This document shows, in pieces, positions 26,211 to 34,360 of a stretch of DNA of 64,000 bases; within the stretch, counting starts at the first letter, position 1; every line of letters begins with the position of its first letter. Source of the DNA: Flammeovirgaceae bacterium UBA2366. Its GTDB lineage: Bacteria > Bacteroidota > Bacteroidia > Cytophagales > Cyclobacteriaceae. The position numbers and the translations under genes were made by a program. The stretch lies in the NCBI GenBank assembly GCA_002344065.1, contig DDTK01000001.1, positions 4,621-68,620 of the forward strand, read 5' to 3'. The notes under the pieces were generated by a model. That model searched no databases, was not told the origin of the DNA, and was given only the letters and a program-made list of their open reading frames with translations.

Positions 26211-26238
26211 TAACTATTTTCTATATTTTTGATAGTTA
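26211..26238. promoter_or_regulatory. Possible operator in front of tetR
   Basis: Inverted arms TAACTAT (26211-26217) and ATAGTTA (26232-26238), separated by 14 bases, sit 8 bases upstream of the tetR start in an AT-rich stretch. The right arm contains AGTTAG, partly like the GTTAGT half-site of the operator at 26855-26870. Autoregulation by the TetR protein is plausible; the wide spacing weakens the case. Confidence 0.3.
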
Positions 26239-26245
26239 GAACATT

Positions 26246-26839
26246 ATGGCTGAAGCAATTTCAAACCTGTCGAGGAAGGAACAAGTTATCCGAAAAGCTG
26301 CAGAGCTTTTTAAGGAGAAGGGCTACTCAGCTGCCTCTATGCGAGACCTTGCCCAAAAACTGGGTATTGAAGCCGCCAGCCTGTATTCCCACATCAAGTC
26401 AAAGGAAGAGATCCTTCGCACCCTGTGCTTTGATATGGCTACGGATTTCAGGGCTTCTCTTTCTTCTGTAGAAAAACAAAACGTATCGGCCAGGGAAAAA
26501 CTCAGGCTGGGGATTATTGGACACGTTCAGGTTATGGCACGCGATCTAACCGCTTCCGCTGTTTTCATGAACGAACATCGGCATTTAAGCCAACCTTACC
26601 TGCGCGATTTTCTGTTGCTGCGCATCAATTACATCAACCGGTTCAAAACCATTATTGAGGAAGGGATTTCAAGTGGAGATTTCAGAAAAGATATTGACAC
26701 CAAACTGGCTGTAATGACGCTATTCTCATCACTCAATTGGATGCCTGCCTGGTTCAGTCCTGATAGCACCATAGAACCCGAAAAATTAGGCCAACAACTG
26801 GCCGATATGCTCATCAACGGGCTGAAACAAAACGTATAG
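26246..26839 (+). CDS. TetR/AcrR-family regulator of the paa operon
   Basis: A 197-residue regulator. The N-terminal TetR helix-turn-helix is textbook: IRKAAELFKEKGYSAASMRDLAQKLGIEAASLYSHIKSKEEIL (about residues 15-57). The C-terminal helical domain is of the kind that binds acyl-CoA-type ligands. Its gene lies 57 bases upstream of paaA on the same strand, and a perfect palindrome overlaps the paaA promoter, so it probably represses paa until phenylacetyl-CoA or a related CoA ester binds, as PaaR does in other bacteria. The ligand is inference. Confidence 0.85.
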   Translation: MAEAISNLSRKEQVIRKAAELFKEKGYSAASMRDLAQKLGIEAASLYSHIKSKEEILRTLCFDMATDFRASLSSVEKQNVSAREKLRLGIIGHVQVMARDLTASAVFMNEHRHLSQPYLRDFLLLRINYINRFKTIIEEGISSGDFRKDIDTKLAVMTLFSSLNWMPAWFSPDSTIEPEKLGQQLADMLINGLKQNV

Positions 26840-26844
26840 CTACC

Positions 26845-26874
26845 TTGTTCTTCCACTAACAGTTGTTAGTTTTG
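26845..26874 (+). promoter_or_regulatory. paa operon promoter with overlapping palindromic operator
   Basis: A Bacteroidota-type promoter is visible: -33 TTG (26845-26847), 19 bases, -7 TAGTTTTG (26867-26874, matching TAnnTTTG). The palindrome ACTAACA-GT-TGTTAGT (26855-26870) fills the spacer and covers the start of the -7 box. A repressor bound there would block initiation. The operator's owner is inferred to be the TetR protein encoded just upstream. Confidence 0.65.
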
Positions 26875-26896
26875 CTTGTAGTAAATCACACCGATT

Positions 26897-27883
26897 ATGT
26901 ACGGAGGAGGTAATACTTTTGAAGGGATTAAAACGGACAGCCTGGCGCAGGAAGACCCAATAAAACTAGCCGAATTTGAAGCTCGGATAGAGCGTGGTGA
27001 AAAAATTGAGCCCACCGATTGGATGCCCCAGCTTTATCGGAAGCAGTTAATCCGGATGATCGAACAGCACGCGCACAGCGAGATTATTGGTGCTTTACCG
27101 GAAGGCACCTGGATAACCCGCGCACCGGGATTCAAACGCAAGCTTTCCCTCATGGCCAAGGTGCAGGATGAAGTTGGGCACGGACAATTACTTTATAGCG
27201 CTGCCGAAACCTTGGGAAAATCGCGCGAAGAAATGATCAATGATTTGATCAGCGGAAAATCTAAATACTCAAACATCTTCAACTACCCTGCTTTTACCTG
27301 GGCAGACTCATGCTTTATATCCTGGTTGGTAGATGCAGGAGCCATTGTAAACCAGTTGGCTAATGCTAAAGGTAGCTATGGTCCGTACTGCCGTGCACTC
27401 GATAGAATTTGTGCCGAAGAATCATTTCACCTGAAGTACGGTCATCACTGCGTAATCTACCTCGCCACGGGCACCAAAAAGCAACGCGAAATGTTCCAGG
27501 AAGCACTTAATCGTTGGTGGGCACCCATGATGCACTTCTTCGGTCCCTCGGATAAGATTTCAGCGCACACTGAAGTACTTATGAAATGGAAGGTGAAGAT
27601 GTCCTCCAATGATGACATGCGTAATCAGTTTCTTGATATGTATGTGCCTAAAATTTGGGAACTTGGTTTTACCATTCCTGATCCTAACCTTAAGAAAAAT
27701 ACAGAAACCGGACGTTGGGAATACACCGAACCTGATTGGGAAGAATTTAAACGTGTGATTAACGGTGACGGACCCTGTAACAAAGAACGTTTGGAGGTAA
27801 GGAGAATTGCTGAAGAACGTGGACGTTGGGTACGCGAAGCCTTAAAAGCACCTAAGGCTACTTACGTTACCCCACTAGCCTGA
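26897..27883 (+). CDS. paaA: Phenylacetyl-CoA 1,2-epoxidase subunit PaaA
   Basis: A 328-residue catalytic subunit of the ring-1,2-phenylacetyl-CoA epoxidase, a bacterial multicomponent di-iron oxygenase of the ferritin-like class. Characteristic segments are visible: EQHAHSEIIGALPEGTWI and AKVQDEVGHGQLLY (E...ExxH ligands, about residues 55-100), then AEESFHLKYGHH (E..H, about 175-186). Length matches the family. It opens the paaAB-X-CD operon, 23 bases after the -7 box. A hairpin with T-tract follows its stop. Confidence 0.95.
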   Translation: MYGGGNTFEGIKTDSLAQEDPIKLAEFEARIERGEKIEPTDWMPQLYRKQLIRMIEQHAHSEIIGALPEGTWITRAPGFKRKLSLMAKVQDEVGHGQLLYSAAETLGKSREEMINDLISGKSKYSNIFNYPAFTWADSCFISWLVDAGAIVNQLANAKGSYGPYCRALDRICAEESFHLKYGHHCVIYLATGTKKQREMFQEALNRWWAPMMHFFGPSDKISAHTEVLMKWKVKMSSNDDMRNQFLDMYVPKIWELGFTIPDPNLKKNTETGRWEYTEPDWEEFKRVINGDGPCNKERLEVRRIAEERGRWVREALKAPKATYVTPLA

Positions 27884-27897
27884 TTTCTAACTTTATC

Positions 27898-27920
27898 AGC
27901 CGGCATTTTTCCGGCTTTTT
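27898..27920 (+). terminator. Terminator-like hairpin between paaA and paaB
   Basis: A 6-bp GC-rich stem AGCCGG / CCGGCT (27898-27903, 27911-27916) with a 7-base loop is followed by a T5 run and another T4 after GC. It lies 13 bases before the paaB ATG. Placed inside the operon it would act as a partial terminator or an mRNA 3'-end stabiliser, favouring paaA over downstream genes. Confidence 0.55.
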
Positions 27921-27933
27921 GCTTTTACAGAAC

Positions 27934-28548
27934 ATGAATTCACTCGATCCAAGAGTCAAACGACTGCCGGTAATTGGTCAGCCGGGGCAAATTGAACCCA
28001 AAGCCCCACTGGATCAGTTTGGCACCTTTGAAGTATTTGTTCAACCGAAAGAAGGAAAACCTTTTCAACACGAAGGTATTGTTCACGCCCCCAACCTGGA
28101 GATGGCTTTTGTATTAGCCAAGGAAGCGTTTACCCGAAGATTTATGTGCGTCTCCATTTATGTGGTGGATACAAGGCATGTTTATACATCTCCCATGACG
28201 GAGGGAAACGTGAGTGTTTTTGGATTTATTCATGAAACGCCTGCACAGGCTGGGGAAAAAATATCATATGAAATATATCAACTTATAAAGCGGGGAAAAC
28301 AACATATTCATGCAGGCACGGTACAAGCCGTTTCACCACAGGAAGCGATGAGTGAAGCCAAAAAAGTTTTCAGTACCGATAATAAGGTGATTTATAATCT
28401 TTGGGCAATTCGCACGAGTGATATCCGGTTTACCAAACCAGAAGAACAAGAACTATGGCTAACCTTGCCCGAGAAGAAATTCAGGGATGCCTCTGCCTAC
28501 AAGGCAGGTGATAAATTGACGGAATTTTTAGACAAACAAAAAAACTAG
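27934..28548 (+). CDS. paaB: PaaB with two tandem PaaB domains
   Basis: A 204-residue version of the phenylacetyl-CoA epoxidase subunit PaaB, which is usually about 95 residues. Two copies of the domain can be read: FEVFVQPKEGKPFQHEGIV...AFTRRFMCVSIYVVDTRHV (about residues 26-88) and YEIYQLIKRGKQHIHAGTV...VIYNLWAIRTSDI (about 112-166). PaaB bridges PaaAC dimers in the larger complex, so a fused pair could replace two chains. The ATG at 27934 is preferred over an in-frame TTG at 27919 lying in the hairpin's T-tract. Confidence 0.88.
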   Translation: MNSLDPRVKRLPVIGQPGQIEPKAPLDQFGTFEVFVQPKEGKPFQHEGIVHAPNLEMAFVLAKEAFTRRFMCVSIYVVDTRHVYTSPMTEGNVSVFGFIHETPAQAGEKISYEIYQLIKRGKQHIHAGTVQAVSPQEAMSEAKKVFSTDNKVIYNLWAIRTSDIRFTKPEEQELWLTLPEKKFRDASAYKAGDKLTEFLDKQKN

Positions 28549-28555
28549 AAATTTT

Positions 28556-28894
28556 ATGGTAGCAAAAATTCAACCTAAAGAAGGTTTACTTGTACTGGGT
28601 ATGCTAACCGCCCTTATTTTACTTTGGCTCAATGTTGATCCGAACGGATATCTCGTCTACACATTTCTTGTGGTATTCGCTATCGTGAAGATCGTAACGC
28701 TCTTGAATACTAAAGACAAACTATCTCGAAAAGTGTTGGCTAAACTGGCAGGATTCATCTTTATAATTGTCTTGATCATTATTCATTTAACAACATCTCA
28801 TCCAGTTATGCCTTTTCTGGCTGTAACTTTTATTCTTATCTACGTTTTTGAAATCAAAGACCAATCCACAAAGTTATTTTCAAGACAACAATGA
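28556..28894 (+). CDS. Small membrane protein inside the paa operon
   Basis: A 112-residue protein consisting almost entirely of four hydrophobic helices (about residues 10-25, 32-50, 62-80 and 83-101) with short charged ends. It starts 7 bases after paaB and its stop overlaps the paaC start (ATGA at 28891-28894), so it is translated within the operon. It resembles no Paa component; a role in membrane association or substrate/product entry is speculation. Confidence 0.7.
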   Translation: MVAKIQPKEGLLVLGMLTALILLWLNVDPNGYLVYTFLVVFAIVKIVTLLNTKDKLSRKVLAKLAGFIFIIVLIIIHLTTSHPVMPFLAVTFILIYVFEIKDQSTKLFSRQQ

Positions 28895-29646
28895 ACGAAC
28901 TTGCTTTAAAAGAACTGCTTTACAAAATGGCCGATGATCAACTGATTCTTGGTCACCGTAATTCTGAATGGACTGGCTTTGGCCCCTTACTGGAAGAAGA
29001 CATTGCGTTCTCCTCTATGGCGCAGGATAAAATTGGTCAAAGCCATGCCTTGTATTCCATTTTACATTCATTAGGTGAGCAGGAACCTGATACCATTGCC
29101 TTTACCCGTCATGCCGATCAATTTCATAATTGCCTGTTAACAGAGTTGCCCAACGGAGAGTATGATTTCAGTTTGATCAGGCATTTTTTATACGACACCG
29201 CTGAGATTATCCGCTTTGATATGCTCACACAGTCATCCTTCAAACCCGTGGCTGAACTGGCTGTGAAAGTCCGTGCTGAACTTCGCTATCACACCCTTCA
29301 CGCTAATACCTGGGTAAAGCAATTAGGCAGTGCTACTGAGGAAAGCATAAGCAGACTTCAACATTCACTTGAGTATGCACTTCCTTATGCCTTAGGGATT
29401 TTCGAAGAATCCCCTTACGAAAAAGAGCTTATTGCTGAAGGTATCTTTGGTGGAGAACAAGCGCTAAAAGAAAAGTGGAAGACCAAAGTGGAAGAGGTTA
29501 TCAATCAAACACAACTTCAGTTACCGGATTGGAAAACAATGCAACCCATCCTTGGCGGAAGAAAGGGAAAACACAGTGAACACCTGCAGCCCCTGCTGGA
29601 TGAAATGAGTGAGGTCTTCAATATTGATCCCACGGCTGAATGGTAG
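28891..29646 (+). CDS. paaC: Phenylacetyl-CoA epoxidase structural subunit PaaC
   Basis: A 251-residue ferritin-like subunit that pairs with PaaA. The typical opening LLYKMADDQLILGHRNSEWTGFGPLLEEDIAFSSMAQDKIGQSHALY (about residues 9-55) and FDMLTQSSFKPVAELAVKVRAELRYH are present. PaaC lacks a complete di-iron site in known enzymes and is structural. Its start codon overlaps the stop of the small membrane protein gene, so translation is coupled. Confidence 0.93.
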   Translation: MNELALKELLYKMADDQLILGHRNSEWTGFGPLLEEDIAFSSMAQDKIGQSHALYSILHSLGEQEPDTIAFTRHADQFHNCLLTELPNGEYDFSLIRHFLYDTAEIIRFDMLTQSSFKPVAELAVKVRAELRYHTLHANTWVKQLGSATEESISRLQHSLEYALPYALGIFEESPYEKELIAEGIFGGEQALKEKWKTKVEEVINQTQLQLPDWKTMQPILGGRKGKHSEHLQPLLDEMSEVFNIDPTAEW

Positions 29647-29683
29647 TGAACTTTATTCCGGCATCAGGGTTTTAATGTTAACC

Positions 29684-30169
29684 ATGCAGACCATTTCAAA
29701 AGAAAAAATTTACAGTTGGCTGGAAGAGGTTAAAGACCCAGAAATTCCTGTTTTATCTCTTGTTGACCTTGGTGTTATCACCGGTGTTGGCATAGAAGAT
29801 GAAACCGTTCACATTGAAATGACACCAACCTTTGTCGGTTGTCCGGCCATGGATATGATGAAACAGGAAGTTATTGAAGTACTAAATAAGCATGGAGTAG
29901 AAAACGTTTCTGTAAATATTTCCTTTAAAGAACCCTGGTCTTCAGATAAGATATCAGCAAAGGGAAGGCAGGCGTTGAAACAATTTGGGCTTGCCCCGCC
30001 CCCACCCGGAAATCTCTTTACGGATATTGACATTCTGGAGCATGCCCAGTGCCCGCGCTGTAATGGTTCAAACACCGATTTGAAAAACCCCTTTGGTCCC
30101 ACCTTATGCCGGTCTATCCATTATTGCAATGACTGTAAAGAAGCGTTTGAACAATTCAAGCCACTTTAA
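29684..30169 (+). CDS. paaD: PaaD, iron-sulfur/di-iron assembly factor
   Basis: A 161-residue protein with an N-terminal MIP18/DUF59 domain (VKDPEIPVLSLVDLGVI, then EMTPTFVGCPAMDMM with its conserved Cys; about residues 10-90) and a C-terminal zinc-ribbon-like CPRC...CNDC (about 122-150), the full PaaD layout. It is needed for maturation of the epoxidase in other bacteria. The ATG at 29684, 37 bases after paaC, is used; an upstream in-frame start would overlap paaC. No paaE reductase gene follows. Confidence 0.92.
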   Translation: MQTISKEKIYSWLEEVKDPEIPVLSLVDLGVITGVGIEDETVHIEMTPTFVGCPAMDMMKQEVIEVLNKHGVENVSVNISFKEPWSSDKISAKGRQALKQFGLAPPPPGNLFTDIDILEHAQCPRCNGSNTDLKNPFGPTLCRSIHYCNDCKEAFEQFKPL

Positions 30170-30276
30170 CGCTATTTTTTGCCATTTTTCATGATTTTAG
30201 CACGCGCATGACAAATGTCAATCGCAGGGACATAACTTTTATTACTTTGTGCCGTATTCGTAGCAGGACTTTATTT

Positions 30277-30885
30277 ATGAAAAGATTTCAATCGGTATGT
30301 TGGATTTGCCTTATTGGTGCACTGGGTGCCGGTAGCGGGTGTGTCCAGCAAAAAGCCAATGAAAAATCAGCTTCATTCTCTTTAACCGATTCCCTCACCG
30401 AAGTATACCTCAACCTGCAGGACAGTATATTGACATCGTGGAATTTGATGATTAACGATGACAATAAAAAAATAAAGGCCATGCATAACCTTGTACATGA
30501 GTTACAAGTTACCGGTCAATTTGATGCTGAAAAGTTAAAGACCCTCGACCATCGGATAGATCAACTGAAAAGAATACGGTACACGCCTAAAAGCATCGTT
30601 AATGCAGACGTTGTAGATGAATATGATTTTGCCTCTAATTCATTGGTTACTGAACTGGTTGTGTTGGCCGAGTCACATTCAGCTTATGCCTATAATACTA
30701 CCATGCAAGGATTGGTTGAGGAAATACGAATGGCCGAACAACGGATCGAAAATTACAGGGCAACTTACGATGCTGTAGTTAATCAATACAACAAATTCAT
30801 TTTGGTGAATAAAGAGCATATGAAAGAAATTGATAATTCAAGCTCCGTTGAAAAGAAACCGGTTTTCCAAATGGTTTCGGAATAG
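30277..30885 (+). CDS. Helical lipoprotein, LemA-like C-terminus
   Basis: From the ATG at 30277 a lipoprotein signal ends at AGSGC (Cys near residue 22). The mature part of about 180 residues is predicted to be all helix. The last helix pattern, VEEIRMAEQRIENYRATYDAVVNQYNKFI, recalls LemA-family helices (AxxxYNxxVxxYN). The match is partial, so the family name is tentative. It lies between paaD and alkB on the same strand. Confidence 0.55.
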   Translation: MKRFQSVCWICLIGALGAGSGCVQQKANEKSASFSLTDSLTEVYLNLQDSILTSWNLMINDDNKKIKAMHNLVHELQVTGQFDAEKLKTLDHRIDQLKRIRYTPKSIVNADVVDEYDFASNSLVTELVVLAESHSAYAYNTTMQGLVEEIRMAEQRIENYRATYDAVVNQYNKFILVNKEHMKEIDNSSSVEKKPVFQMVSE

Positions 30886-30931
30886 CACCTCTACCTTCGG
30901 AACTTTCATCTGCAAGTTGTAAATTCGGCCA

Positions 30932-32029
30932 ATGGGTCATCTTAAAAAACTGGGCTTCTTCACTGCGTTCATACTTCCAGCACTGGTTGTTACTGGTTAT
31001 TATGCAGGGTCATATTGGAATTTTATGGCTATTGTTTTCGCATTTCTGATAATTCCAGTCATCGACCAAATTACAGGGTTAGATACTACCAACGTGGATG
31101 ACAATCAGGTTAAGATTATCAGTGAAGAAAAATACTACCGGTTTGTTACGTACATCTGGACGTTCGTTCAGGTAGCATTTTTGCTGTGGGGGTGCTTTGT
31201 CGTCACGCAAGGAGAGCTTCAGTCACCTGTGGTATGGGCAGGATTCGTGTTAAGCTTTTCGTTGGTTACCGGTGGCATTGGCATTACCGTTGCCCATGAG
31301 CTTGGTCATAAAAAATCAGAACTCGAACGGTTTTACAGTAAACTACTTCTAATGACCGTGTGCTATATGCATTTTTACATTGAGCATAACAGGGGGCATC
31401 ATGTTTATGTAGCCACTCCGGAAGATCCGGCAACGGCACGAAAAAATGAAAGCTTTTATACGTTTTGGTTTCGTTCGGTATTTATCGGGTACCTGCATGC
31501 CTGGAAGCATGAACGAGACAGCCTGCATAAAAGAGGGTTACCGGTGTTTCATTGGAAAAATAACATGATTTGGTTCTCGTTGTTGCCTATACTTTTCTGC
31601 TGCCTGATCACGGTGGTTATAAGTTATCCATTCGGAAGCATCCTCTGGCAGATTCCCTTATTCTTTTTTATACAAAGCTTTTTTGCCTTTACCCTGTTGG
31701 AATTGGTAAACTATGTTGAGCACTATGGCATCGTTAGGAAAGAAATAGCACCCGGAAAATATGAGCGGGTTAATCCGCTTCATTCTTGGAATGCAAGCCA
31801 TCTGATCAGCAACTTTTTCTTATTTCAATTGCAACGGCATTCCGACCATCATGCTAATGCAATCAAACGCTATCAGGTACTGAAGCATTATGATGAAAGT
31901 CCACAACTTCCGTACGGTTATCCAACCATGATTTTAATGGCGTTGGTACCACCGTTATGGTTTTCGTTTATGAACCCCCGATTGGAAGATTGGTCTGTTA
32001 AAATTTACCAGCAGGCTATTCCTCAGTAA
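30932..32029 (+). CDS. alkB: AlkB-type membrane alkane/fatty-acid hydroxylase
   Basis: A 365-residue integral membrane non-haem di-iron monooxygenase. The histidine boxes HELGHKK (about residues 124-130), HNRGHH (about 155-160) and HSDHHAN (about 305-311) are intact, as is NYVEHYGIVRK, the fourth AlkB signature (about 266-276). Six hydrophobic helices are visible. It should hydroxylate a terminal methyl group of a medium-chain alkane or related lipid. It would need a rubredoxin and reductase, which are not in the window. Its last 14 bases overlap the convergent OmpA gene. Confidence 0.88.
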   Translation: MGHLKKLGFFTAFILPALVVTGYYAGSYWNFMAIVFAFLIIPVIDQITGLDTTNVDDNQVKIISEEKYYRFVTYIWTFVQVAFLLWGCFVVTQGELQSPVVWAGFVLSFSLVTGGIGITVAHELGHKKSELERFYSKLLLMTVCYMHFYIEHNRGHHVYVATPEDPATARKNESFYTFWFRSVFIGYLHAWKHERDSLHKRGLPVFHWKNNMIWFSLLPILFCCLITVVISYPFGSILWQIPLFFFIQSFFAFTLLELVNYVEHYGIVRKEIAPGKYERVNPLHSWNASHLISNFFLFQLQRHSDHHANAIKRYQVLKHYDESPQLPYGYPTMILMALVPPLWFSFMNPRLEDWSVKIYQQAIPQ

Positions 32030-33119
32030 ACCGGATCTCAACCCTGCGGTTTATACTTCGGGCCTCATCGGTTTTCTCATCTGTAATAGGTCGTGCTTTT
32101 CCAAAACCAAATGAGCTGATGCGTTCAGGCTTTACTCCCTTCGAAATAAAATAATCAGCAACACTACGCGCCCGGTTCCGTGAAAGTGTAACATTATAAT
32201 CATCTGATCCAACAAAATCAGTATGACCAGCGAGCCTAACGTGAAGTGCAGGATTATCGGTAAGAATTAAAATTACCTGGTCTAATTCCGGATACGATGA
32301 TTTCAGTAAGGTATAACTATCAAATTCGAATTGAATATTCTTCAGAATATAATCCTTATTTAATTCAATTTCTTTAGATTGAAATTCCTGCACTTTTGCT
32401 ATGGCTGCGGGTGGCGCATCCAGCGGAGTAACAGAAACCTCATCAATGTAGTAGTAGGCACTTGATGCCAGCATGCTATTCTTCCCTATGCGATGCGACA
32501 ATTTTGTATGTTGAGTGGCCTTGTTCGTAAAGAAATTACCAATGGTGAGATAACGCTCTCCTCCGGCTGCGATATATTCCATGGTGGCTTCTTCCCAACT
32601 TCCGGTCGCCAAATCTAAAGCCGAATCTTTTTCCACGGACAATGTGGGCACAATGTCGATAACCTGATCATGATTAAATTCAATTCGATCATGGGTTAAC
32701 AATAAGCCCATTCGGTTGATGGTATAAACAGCATGAGAAGCGAGTTTGAAATAAAACGACACCTGGTATCGCGAACCGGCTGTTAAAGGCTCAGCCAATT
32801 CACTTTGAATATACTCGCGATAATTGTTATCGCCATTCATCCAAACATAAATCCCTACATAACCCTTTCCTGTTTTAGCATTGGATGATCCGGCCCAGTT
32901 ATAGGGTACATCAGCTTCGCCCCAACTGCAGGCGTGAAATTGATCAGGAGTACCTTTAGTAGGCGAGCTCCATCCTGGTATTATAAAATCCTTCTTATTT
33001 GCTGAGAAACTATGTGGACAACGGATCAGTTCCTCGAAGCTTGGGTTCGGTACCAGGTTTTGTCCGAACAGGCATGCTGACAGGAAAAACCAAATCCAGC
33101 TCAGTGCCCATACTTTCAT
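32016..33119 (-). CDS. OmpA-family protein with N-terminal beta domain
   Basis: A 367-residue secreted protein. The signal peptide (about residues 1-19) is followed by NLVPNPSFEELIRCP, the opening of a carbohydrate-binding-like jelly-roll common in Cytophagales OmpA proteins (about 22-235), and by a C-terminal OmpA domain (about 250-365: FEFDSYTLLKSSYPELD, LAGHTDFVGSDDYNVTLSRNRARSVADYF, RSINRRVEIRF). It probably bridges outer membrane and peptidoglycan. Its start overlaps the stop of the LysM gene by 4 bases, so the pair is co-transcribed. Confidence 0.85.
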   Translation of the reverse strand: MKVWALSWIWFFLSACLFGQNLVPNPSFEELIRCPHSFSANKKDFIIPGWSSPTKGTPDQFHACSWGEADVPYNWAGSSNAKTGKGYVGIYVWMNGDNNYREYIQSELAEPLTAGSRYQVSFYFKLASHAVYTINRMGLLLTHDRIEFNHDQVIDIVPTLSVEKDSALDLATGSWEEATMEYIAAGGERYLTIGNFFTNKATQHTKLSHRIGKNSMLASSAYYYIDEVSVTPLDAPPAAIAKVQEFQSKEIELNKDYILKNIQFEFDSYTLLKSSYPELDQVILILTDNPALHVRLAGHTDFVGSDDYNVTLSRNRARSVADYFISKGVKPERISSFGFGKARPITDEKTDEARSINRRVEIRFTEE

Positions 33120-34126
33120 TTGTAATATGTGACCTCCACCCTGAACCGTGGGTCGATAGCGCCTAAACGATCGTAAGCAGACTTAGAAATTTTTATAATC
33201 AGTTTATCGGTTAAAGCCGTGTCCGGAAGTTTGCCGATAACCCGAACAAACACTTCACGATTGTTCATTTCATTACGCACCTTTAAAATGGTACCCACCG
33301 GGGCTGTTCGATGAAGAGCTAGATACTTACGATTGGCTTCTGTACCGTCAATCAATTCAGCAAGGCCCGATTGCTTTACCTCATCTTTGTTGGTAACTGA
33401 TTCCGAAATGGTAATAACCGGACTCTTCTCCTCAGGTTGAACAATTTTAACTTCAGGTTGCTTAACCTCCTGCGTGTGTGTAATTACTACATCAGGTTGT
33501 TTTATCACCTTCTCTTCAGATGAATACATGGGTTGTGCAACAAAAAGTGTCTGTCCTATCCTCAGCTCTTCTGCTGTAAGGTTGTTCCATTCCTTAATCT
33601 GCTGAACGGTTACACCATACTGACGGGAAATGCTGAAGAGCGTTTCTTTCTCCGCTACAGTATGCACTGTACGTTGCGATTTAAACTGAAGATCAACAGG
33701 GGCACCTATGGTAGTATTAGCTGTACTGGTAGATTTAATCACCAGTTCCTGTCCAAGGGCCAGCGTATTATCGCTGAGGTTGTTCCACTGCTTTATTTCA
33801 TCCACGGTAACGCCATAAATTCTAGAAATTGAAAAGAGTGTTTCCTTTTCAACAACCTTATGTACGGTTGTTCCTTTGGCCACTTTGGGTTTTGGGATAT
33901 AAGGAACCTTAAGAATTTGCCCTATTTCCAGGCCAGCATCAGCTGTTTTATTATACTCAAGAATCTGAGTTACTGTAACACCATAGCGCCTTGAAATGGC
34001 GTAAAGCGTTTCTTTCTCGCTCACCTGGTGAACAATAAAAGTCTTTCCGTTTATGGTCTCTATCCCAATCGAGTCTGCCCGGGGATTAAAAAATGAGAGA
34101 CCGGTTATTACTAAAAGTTTAAACAT
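33116..34126 (-). CDS. LysM-repeat protein with RlpA/DPBB-like C-terminus
   Basis: A 336-residue secreted protein. After a short signal come three LysM repeats, each opening VHxVxEKETLFSISRxYGVTVxxIxxWN (about residues 31-75, 86-131 and 155-200). A Glu/Pro/Val-rich linker and a C-terminal domain (GTILKVRNEMNNREVFVRVIGKLPDT, about 275-336) follow. The latter matches the double-psi beta-barrel of RlpA-like proteins, although the catalytic Asp and His of lytic RlpA are not evident. It should bind peptidoglycan. Confidence 0.82.
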   Translation of the reverse strand: MFKLLVITGLSFFNPRADSIGIETINGKTFIVHQVSEKETLYAISRRYGVTVTQILEYNKTADAGLEIGQILKVPYIPKPKVAKGTTVHKVVEKETLFSISRIYGVTVDEIKQWNNLSDNTLALGQELVIKSTSTANTTIGAPVDLQFKSQRTVHTVAEKETLFSISRQYGVTVQQIKEWNNLTAEELRIGQTLFVAQPMYSSEEKVIKQPDVVITHTQEVKQPEVKIVQPEEKSPVITISESVTNKDEVKQSGLAELIDGTEANRKYLALHRTAPVGTILKVRNEMNNREVFVRVIGKLPDTALTDKLIIKISKSAYDRLGAIDPRFRVEVTYYK

Positions 34127-34173
34127 AACTCTGTAACGAACCTGTCGTTTACTTATTTTGATACGAAATTACA

Positions 34174-34181
34174 CAAACTTA
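34174..34181 (-). promoter_or_regulatory. Possible -7 box for the LysM/OmpA operon
   Basis: On the minus strand the sequence TAAGTTTG matches the TAnnTTTG -7 element, about 48 bases before the LysM start. A TTTG lies 24 bases further upstream, slightly long for the -33 spacing. Weak evidence. Confidence 0.35.
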
Positions 34182-34360
34182 AAGGTGTAAAAAAGGTTCC
34201 CTGCACAAACCTTCCCACCGTTATATGGCATAATCATCAAATATGTGGCCAATTAAGGCAACTATTTGAAACATATCCTCAGCATTGAACAAGACGGAAC
34301 CAGTTGGGTTGTATAATGGTTAATTTTGTGCGTATTTACCATATAAATATCCGGTATCAC

